Source: Litoditis marina (lineage: Eukaryota; Nematoda; Chromadorea; Rhabditida; Rhabditidae). From it: a DNA stretch of 64,000 nucleotides. Where the stretch lies: positions 16,126,257 to 16,190,256 of the forward strand of contig OZ038433.1 of NCBI GenBank assembly GCA_964036275.1, written 5' to 3'. This document shows positions 56,747 to 64,000 of the stretch, in pieces. The notes below the pieces were generated by a model, which was not told the origin of the DNA, did no database searches, and saw nothing but the letters and a program-made list of their open reading frames with translations. Within the stretch, counting starts at the first letter, position 1. The number at the start of each line of letters is the position of its first letter. The translations under genes and the position numbers were made by a program.

Positions 56747-57279
56747 AATTCATGAAAAAGTGGGGACCCAACGACTGTGAGATTTGTCTTCTGCTGTGCG
56801 CCCCTTAGACAACTACTCTCAAATGGAGCGGCTACTGCTACAAAAACCGAAAAATACTAATATACTCAAGTATAACTGTTCATTACAAACATACAAAAGT
56901 CGTAAAATATTTTCTCAAACCTGTTAACTAGAATCTACAAGTCACAGCTGCGAAAGAGAGAACAACTGTTGAATAATATGACAAACGTTATAGCACCTAG
57001 AATTGAAGTAAAGACAGAAAATGCCAACCATTGTGCACAAAACCAGGAACTCTATAATTGAGTACGTTGAGTTAACAACTGTGATTTGTAGATTCTAGTT
57101 AACAGGTTTGAGAAAATATTTTACGACTCTTGTATGTTTGTAATGAACAGTTATACTTGAGTATATTAGTATTTTTCGGTTTTTGTAGCAGTAGCCGCTC
57201 CATTTGAGAGTAGTTGTCTAAGGGGCGCACAGCAGAAGACAAATCTCACAGTCGTTGGGTCCCCACTTTTTCATGAATT
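56747..57279. mobile_element. Long inverted repeat (hairpin element)
   Basis: Arms at 56747-56952 and 57071-57279 are almost perfect reverse complements, with a ~120-bp spacer. They include CATGAAAAAGTGGGGACCCA and GTAGCAGTAGCCGCTCCATT. A third single arm lies at 62845-62998. No coding seen. Confidence 0.88.
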
Positions 57280-57417
57280 TTTCTATTTTTGTATACATGC
57301 CGTAGGTATGTAGAGAGGTTGTTTGATCTGTACGGTGGTAAAATTGTTTTCTCAATTGACCACTAGTCAAGTATTAACATCATTCGAAGAAAATATGACA
57401 TCAACATTGCACTTCTG

Positions 57418-57846
57418 ACAACATCCTTCATATGCCCTTCAAAATCCCAGAATACGTCATGTTTGAATGAAGTTTCATCGTGAATTGACCATTTTTAAGA
57501 AACTTTCAGCATTCGAAAACATATTTCACGTCAATTTTCTTAAAAGTTGACGTCATCTGGCCTTCTGAATTCCAGAATAAGTCATATTTAGATGACGTTT
57601 TATCGTTAATATACCATTTTTAAGATATTTTCAGCATTTGAAAATATATGTGACGTCAACTTTGCACTTTTCAAAAATGACGTCATCTGGTCTCCAGAAT
57701 CCCAGAATACGTTACTCTTAGATTGAGTTTCCCCGTTAATTGACCCTTTCTAAGATATTACCATCATTTGAAAATATATGTGACGTCAACTTTGCACTTT
57801 TCAATAATGACGTCATCCGAGCTCAAGAATCCTCGATGACGTCATC
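57418..57846. repeat. 130-bp tandem repeat with TGACGTCA sites
   Basis: Three to four copies, with a spacing of 130 bp measured between TGACGTCATC at 57548, 57678 and 57808. Each full unit has one TGACGTCAA and one TGACGTCAT palindrome. A further unit fragment is inverted at 62775-62843, joined to the hairpin arm. Confidence 0.85.
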
Positions 57847-57959
57847 AGTAGAAGACTTACATCTCAATCGATGTCAGTTCATGTCGTGGTATCATACTTC
57901 AAATTTTACTTGAATTGGTTAGGACTGAGCTGAGTTATAGCGCAATTTGATTTACCCCG

Positions 57960-58142
57960 ACAGAGAGGGCGAGAGAGTGCACGAAATGAAGAGACGCAGA
58001 GACATTTTCAAAGACCTATAACTTGATGAAAAATAATTTTTTTCGAAAAAAAGTTTGCGCCCCCAAGGTTTGAGTGGGATATCTATCGTGTCCCAAATTT
58101 TCAGTCAAATCGGTTCACACATAAAAATTTCCCAGAAGTGCG

Positions 58143-58181
<39 letters not shown>

Positions 58182-58420
58182 CGGAAGTTGGCGGTCTGCA
58201 TGAAGCGCATAACGTCATAACTCGGCTCAAACTTAATCAATTTTGTTCAAATTTTGAACATAGCTTGTACATATGCCATGAAAAATCAACAAATCATAAA
58301 AATTCTTGATTTGCACGTTTGGGCCTTTTTGAGGGTAAACTAAAAAAACGGAGGTGCGCATTAGCCGGACCAAAGACAAATCTCGCACAGCGCTTCGCGC
58401 TGCGCGCGATTCTTCGTTTT
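57960..58420. mobile_element. Repeat element copy with (CA)n and GC palindrome
   Basis: GAGAGACGCAGAGACATTTT-like start, (CA)17 at 58146-58179, then GGCGGAAGTTGGCG, and finally CACAGCGCTTCGCGCTGCGC. The same landmarks occur in inverted order at 61862-62650. Confidence 0.7.
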
Positions 58421-58539
58421 GAGGTCATTCAAACCTACTTGTGCAGTCAGTCAGAAACAGTCAAGTGTACAGTCAGAAACAACTTACAACATCAGTATCA
58501 ATCAAAAACCAGTTTACAACAACTTTATCCACCAATTCT

Positions 58540-58661
58540 GAAGTAGCACGACCATGTGGACCAATCCCTACGCATCGGTCCTTTGAACCGCAATACATTT
58601 TTCAATTGCAGTTTAAAGGACCGATGTCACGGGATTGGTCCACATGTACCTCCTTCTTTCA
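58540..58661. mobile_element. MITE, GGACGATTATGTGG family variant
   Basis: AGCACGACCATGTGGACCAA and TTGGTCCACATGTACCTCCT ends. Confidence 0.75.
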
Positions 58662-58862
58662 AGCTCGAACTTTCTTGATTCGAGAAGAAACCGAATATAT
58701 TTCCCATTCTGCCATTTAAGAAGCTTACTCGCCTGTACTGGAGTTTACCTAATCTCCGTTTTATACCAACATTGCATATGAAGATATTTATGGATACTCG
58801 TGCACAAACTAACAACAAAAACAAAACAATAACAGACAGGAGATGGAAAATACGTGACAATC

Positions 58863-61800
58863 TCACGTTCTAGTGAAAACTAGTCCGGTTGACGTGACCC
58901 CCGATTGACCCCCGAACGTGATCACGTGAGTGGCGGGGACATCACATTCGAACACGAGATCTTCTCCCTCGAACTGCGATCGTAATTCGTCTCTGGAAAG
59001 AAAAGTATAGTCTCCACCAAAATCAAATCAGAGAAACGGGCTACTTTCATCCCGAAAACGTGAAGATTTTTGATGCAAATCATTGATTTTTTACGTGTAT
59101 TATCAATCTATTACGTGTATTATCGATCTACTTTTTATCCAATATTCGGACCGTACTGGTGTATTAGTATTATATTCACCCCAGACAATTAGCGGTCAAT
59201 TGGCAAGGTACTTTTGTGGTCAATCCTCGGCGAGAGAATGTGCAGAACAGACGAAACGGAGATCGCTTGATACTGTCTGCCGTCTCATCGACCTACATGT
59301 TCTCTCGCTCTTGACGTTACATTCTTATAAGATCGGCGAAAATTTTCGAGCGAGCTTTGGTAACGTGCCAATGAAACTACGAATTAGTGTCTGTTTAGAG
59401 GAAACATTAGACATTCAAAAACGGCAAAAGTTTTTTGAATACCGGTTAGACAATCAATTCACCAATTTCCCAATATTCTACAGTATAGACGTCGTCCATA
59501 CAATTGTAGACCATACGGTACGGCACAGTTTCTTCTGTGCACTTTCATGGTAAACTTGTAAACGAAAGTTGACTAACCGAGTGAAATTGCAGGAGAAGAT
59601 GACCAGTTTGCCCTGCGGTGCCAGCGCAGCTAGGGCGGCCGAACGGTACGCAATTCGGCGAGATTCTGGAATAATGCCGATCATCAGTCAGCTACAAAAT
59701 CATGGTTATTATTTTCTATACACTAGTGAGGTTCAACCAATCGACCGAAAACACCGTTTTCAGATTTGAGCTAGTGAAAATCTCAATTTTTTATAGAAAA
59801 AATCGGTAAACTCTCGGGATACTTGCCGAGACTACTCGAACAACTTTCCTATTCAAGAAAAATGAAATGAGGATTGGCTGATAAGGTGGAATAGTAGGAT
59901 TGTTACAGTCGAGTCGACTCGAAAATTTTCGATTATTCTGGAAACAAGAAACTTTCTAGAACTCAAAAACGCTAAAATTTGAAGTTGATTAACAACCCTA
60001 TAATATAGTGTGTGTTTCGAAAACTTGTACACCGTAATCCCTCACAGAAAAGATAAATACAAACAACAAAGCACACACCGTATAGTAAGACGTTACACGT
60101 TATTGAAACGGACTCTGAGGAATGCAAAAAGTTGTAAAATTACAAAAAAAAACCATACCTCTTTCATCAGACAAACTCATGGCATCCCAAGTTCCTTTGT
60201 CCAAGACAATCGCATATTGATTAGAGAGAGTCTCTCGCGAGTCGGGACTCAAAATATCCAGAACCTGAAAACATACTACACTGAAGTTGTCAGAATAGTC
60301 GGGAAAACTCCCTTTTCCCCAATACCGTAAGCTATCGCATATTTTTTGTACAAATCATTGAGTTTCGTGTTTTCATTTTAAGAAATCGACAACTTGTTGT
60401 GAAATAGTCATAATCGCATCTTTCTACCCCCCCCCCCCCCCGAGATTTTGTCTCAAAATCATTCGCCAAATTAAATTAAAAACAATCATAGTTCTTGAGT
60501 TTCAATGACAAAACGTGCAAGTCGGTATTTGAAGTGAGATTCTCCGTCAGTTCTCTTCATGAAATTTACTCAATGAGAATCCACATTCAACGTGAAAAAA
60601 GGTTTATCGTCTCGAAACACGGTGTACAGTTTTCTCTTTATTTCTACCTTAACTCGTTTACAAAATAGACTTCATCTGATAACATGTCAACGGAGCAGCA
60701 CACTGCAAACTTGGTTGTAAAGCATTGAAAACTCAGAAAAAAGCTTTTATGCCAAACCTGAGAAAAAATACCAAAAACAAAAAAAATCGATAACTTACCT
60801 CGAATTTGATCTCCGTTTCCAGATTATTTTCTTCCGCCTCTTCAGCGGCAACGGAAACGGCCAGTTTGACGGCGGCCGCGCAATAGTCGACGCCCACCAG
60901 GTTACTGAATCCCTTCGCGCGCTGGAAACGGATGGAACACTGACTATACTTCATCTGATAACATGTCAACGGAGCAGCACACTGCAAACTTGGTTGAAAA
61001 GCCTTGAAAACTCAGAAAAAAGCTTTTATGCCAAACCTGAGAAAAAGTACCAAAAACATACTGGTTTGAGCAATTTTGTGCTTTTTCACTATCAGAAAAT
61101 CAGAAAAACAGCAGTATTTGAGCGTGTTTCGTTTCTTGTGTTTCGTGCGTTGAGTAAATTCGAATCTTTTGAAAATACAAGTTTTTAGAGGAATGTTTCA
61201 AGTTTACTAGGGTAATTAGTATTCATTCATGTATTTCACACAAGTTTCTAATAAACCCGGGTTCCTTAGAAAGCAAATAGTCAACCAAGTTTTCTATTAA
61301 TCCGGGTTTTCCAGAAATGAAATATTTAACCAAGTGACCTCTTCAAGTTCCGTTTATATATAACCTTTTTATGGAACGATTTTATTAACGTGTCGTGAGA
61401 GAAGCATGGAAAGAACACGCGATACCAAGTGATGAACAGAATATATTCAAACCAGTTCGAATCCCAAAAAACTTGGTTCCATAAACAGCTTGGATTATCT
61501 CTAACTACGAAACTTCTCGCTCTAGATGAAAAACCTCCGGTTTTAATTGTTCAGTAGTCCTTGCTGAGACAGTGAAAAAGTGGAGTCTAATGTTCGTTAA
61601 ATAAATAAATGATAGATAACTAACCAACCGTCGCAGTACCGAACCATTTCCACAGCCCAAATCGAGCACAGCAGACGCTTTGTCCACTTTCGAATCCAAC
61701 AAATATTTGACTATTCTGAAAAACCAAAATTATCAACTACGCTAACACTCAATAAAGTTGGTTAATTCTATCTAACAGGTTTTTTAGGTAACCGAATCTT

Positions 61801-63519
61801 TGTTCGGGTTACCTCGGGGGTAACCTGAAAGTAACCTGAAATCAATAACATGTTACCCCCTAATCGCGCGCAGCGCGAAGCGCTGTGCGAGATTTGTCTT
61901 TGGTCCGGCTAATGCGCGCTTCCGTTTTTTTAGTTTCTCCTCAAAAAGGCTGAAAATTGCAAAACAAAGTTTTTATTGATGTACATGTTTTCTATAGCTA
62001 ATTCCCTAACCGTGTTTCAAATTTCAGCGAAATCGGTTAAGTTTGAGCCAAGTTATGACCTCATGCGCTTCATCAAGAGCGCCAACTTCCGTCGTGTGTG
62101 GGTGGGTGGGTGGGTGTGTGTGGGTGGGCGGGTTGTGACAAGAAAAGTAGGCCAATTCACAGGAGAACCAGGTCCTTCCCATACCGAATCGCGAACCAGT
62201 CACTGGAGAACCGAACCGAACCCACCGAACCGTTGTTTGGAACCGACCGGTTCTTCAGTGAATGCTTCGAACCAAACCGGGATATACTCATTTTACCTTG
62301 TCTACGACTTGCTTGTTCAACTCATGATCAATGTCGGTTCGGTTCGAAGCATTCACTGGAGAACCGGTCGGTTCAAAAGTCGGTTCGATTCAGTTGGTTC
62401 GGTTCTCCAGTGACCGGTTCGCGGTTCGGTTCGGGAAGGACCCGGTTCTCCAGTGAATTCGCCAGAAAAGTAAACCCAGTTTAAGTGTTTCTACTCAACC
62501 GATTTCGTTGAAAATTGTGGAAGACATGTGATACCTACTCAAACACTCGCGGAGCAAAAAAAATTAAGAAAAAATTGTTTTAATCAAAGTTATAGACATT
62601 TTTCGGAAAGTGTCTGCGTCTCTCCATTTAGCACGCTCTCTCACTCTCTCTGTCCGGTCGACAACTCAAACTGTATTGTAACTTAGAGTAACAATTACCG
62701 ATTTGCTCGAAAATTGAAATATGATGCCAACGTGCAATTTGTTTGAATATGAAGTATTGTATTTCTGACGTCCTTCGGGATTCTGGAGACCAGATGACGT
62801 CATTTTTGAAAAGTGCAAAGTTGACGTCACATATATTTTCAAAATATTTTACGACTTTTGTATGTTTGTAATTAACAGTTATACATGAGTATTTTTCGGT
62901 TTTTGTAGCAGTAGCTGCTCCATTTGAGAGTAGTTGTCTAAGGGGCGCACAGCAGAAGACAAATCTCACAGTCGTTGGGCCCCCACTTTTTCATGAATTG
63001 GCCAATAAAGTTACCACAAAACGTACAAGTCAACAAGAGTAGGACTCTTGTCAAAATGAAAAGAGCCTCTCCCGCTGTGTTTGTAGTTCGCTTTTGATTC
63101 TGTTTTCCTGTTTAGTTTCGGTCACAATTCCTGTATAATGTCATGTACAGAGATCAAACTACACGTTTATTCCCTATAACAACGACCCCTAGTGAGTCTA
63201 TATTTCTCTCTTGAAGTAGGACGACCATGTGGACCAATCCCGACGCATCCGTCCTTTGAACCGCAATACATTTTCAATTGCAGTTTAAAGGACCGATGTC
63301 ACGGGATTGGTTCACATGTACCTCCTTCTTTAAAGGACCGAAACGTTGGGATCGGTCCTTATAATCGTCATTCTTTAATGTACAAATGTACTTGTTTTGA
63401 GTCAATAAGCAGAAAAAATGTATATAAACCTGTTCTCAGCCGATTTGCCGAACCAGACTTCTCCCTCGTCTCCACAATCCTTGAAATTCTCCAATTCCAT
63501 CTCATAGCGGGAATCCCAA
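58863..63519 (-). CDS. EEF1A lysine methyltransferase 2-like (METTL10), 5' incomplete
   Basis: Exons in transcript order are 63519-63430, 61715-61625, 60921-60799, 60264-60159, 59665-59578 and 58992-58863: 208 codons with consistent phases. The reading starts [30 protein letters not shown] (matching the W-D...Y...E-L...GE-I-WFG start of EEF1AKMT2). Then comes motif [16 protein letters not shown], binding S-adenosylmethionine, then [49 protein letters not shown], and the family-typical end [18 protein letters not shown]. The human relative methylates a lysine of elongation factor eEF1A in the cytosol. The first exon (2 nt of a split codon plus the start) was not found up to 64000 and is probably outside. 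The exon 5 acceptor was placed at 59665 (CCAG) because the nearer GTAG at ~59690 gives a stop. Confidence 0.88.
59894..60000. mobile_element. Mini hAT-like element with CGAAAA-type ends
   Basis: TAGGATTGTT at one end and AACAACCCTA at the other match the termini of the larger element at 1479-2377. It is about 107 bp long, within an intron of the methyltransferase gene. Confidence 0.5.
60661..60783. repeat. Direct repeat, copy next to methyltransferase exon 3
   Basis: CTTCATCTGATAACATGTCA through GCTTTTATGCCAAACCTGAG recurs at 60944-61063 with few changes; the two copies bracket exon 3 (60799-60921). Confidence 0.88.
60944..61063. repeat. Direct repeat, second copy
   Basis: Partner of 60661-60783. 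It lies just upstream (in gene orientation) of exon 3. Confidence 0.88.
61862..62660. mobile_element. Inverted copy of the 57960-58420 element, with nested insertion
   Basis: GCGCAGCGCGAAGCGCTGTG, GTCTTTGGTCCGGCTAATGC, CATGCGCTTCATCAAG, a GT-rich run and finally GTCTGCGTCTCTCC mirror the other copy. The palindromic element 62147-62466 is inserted inside it. Confidence 0.7.
62147..62466. mobile_element. Palindromic MITE (CACTGGAGAACCGG family)
   Basis: Inverted arms with repeated CACTGGAGAACCG and GGTTCGGTTC motifs, beginning GCCAATTCACAGGAGAACC and ending GGTTCTCCAGTGAATTCGCC. A second copy lies at 63604-63730. Confidence 0.8.
63212..63377. mobile_element. MITE, GGACGATTATGTGG family, with extra half-copy
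   Basis: AGTAGGACGACCATGTGGAC to TTCACATGTACCTCC, followed by a further GGATCGGTCCTTATAATCG end; a one-and-a-half copy. Confidence 0.7.
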
Positions 63520-63603
63520 CTGAAATATACTCATTCTGAGAATGGCAGATCACGGAACGATGAATTTTTGTATTTTTCAACATTTCAATCAGCAGCCGGG
63601 TAT

Positions 63604-63730
63604 GGCGAATTCACTGGAGAACCGGGTCCTTCCCGAACCAAACCCCGAACCGGTCACTGGAGAACCGAACCGACTGAACCGACTTTTAAACCGACCGGTT
63701 CTCCAGTGAATGCTTCGAACCGAAACTACA
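63604..63730. mobile_element. Palindromic MITE (CACTGGAGAACCGG family), second copy
   Basis: It starts GGCGAATTCACTGGAGAACC and has the same internal GAACCGGTCACTGGAGAACC. Confidence 0.75.
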
Positions 63731-64000
63731 TTAACCATGAATTAAACGAGCAAACGATTAAATGAGTGGATCCCGGTTCGGTTCGGATTGGCCGCAGGGT
63801 ATTGAAGATAACTATGACTGTAAACAGTTTCTCAACCATTTGAATCTGATAATCAGCGAATTATTTCAAAACTAGTTGAAATTGGTTCACATTGACTTCT
63901 AGATAGGTACTTGATCCTAACAGAGTTTTTTGGTTAGTGGTTATCGGCTTGGTTACTTTATCAGACGCAACGGGAATTGACCTGTTAACTACACCTTCAG

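Overview
This window is nuclear DNA from a nematode, most likely a rhabditid-type one. The evidence is a four-exon SUMO gene very close to worm smo-1, a cluster of secreted SXP/RAL-2 (DUF148-type) proteins, a receptor L-domain gene, splice acceptors of the TTTCAG type (some 1-2 nt before the start codon, as for trans-splicing), and dense MITE, hAT, LINE and Helitron insertions. The species cannot be named from sequence alone. Nearly all protein-coding content is split into short exons, so single-frame open stretches are mostly misleading; the gene models here come from reading splice sites and phases by eye.

Layout. 1-9 kb: exons of a plus-strand receptor L-domain (insulin/EGF-receptor ectodomain-like) protein in large introns full of MITEs, including an 899-bp hAT-like element with an 8-bp target duplication. 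9.7-14.7 kb (minus): an 11-exon divergent SXP/RAL-2-like gene with a Lys/Glu-rich tail and an apparent GC-AG intron. 20.2-49.7 kb: five closely related three-exon SXP/RAL-2-like genes, here called A (+), B (-), C, D and E (+). Each has a signal peptide, a Gly/Pro-rich linker, a helical domain with many N-glycosylation sequons and an RGG-like tail, and each has the same upstream module (GC-rich box plus TATA). C, D and E lie in tandem repeats of about 4.9 kb; the first is expanded by a 5'-truncated LINE. A decayed third exon lies at 51.5 kb.

Between B and C lies the most striking structure: a 7,944-bp insertion (27519-35462) made of four head-to-tail units. Every unit begins TCC, ends CCTTG after a GC-rich hairpin, and is filled with 25-bp or 33-bp tandem repeats and GA microsatellites. 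Paralogous uninterrupted copies of the target site inside this same window show insertion exactly between A and T without target duplication. This is the signature of a Helitron-like rolling-circle transposon, here as a concatemer.

50.3-50.7 kb (minus): a small secreted Cys-containing protein. 53.3-56.2 kb (+): SUMO. 58.9-63.5 kb (minus, 5' end outside the window): a class I methyltransferase matching EEF1AKMT2/METTL10, its introns carrying nested palindromic elements. The SXP/RAL-2 genes share promoter architecture and probably expression. The SUMO and methyltransferase genes look like ordinary housekeeping genes in a repeat-rich neighbourhood.
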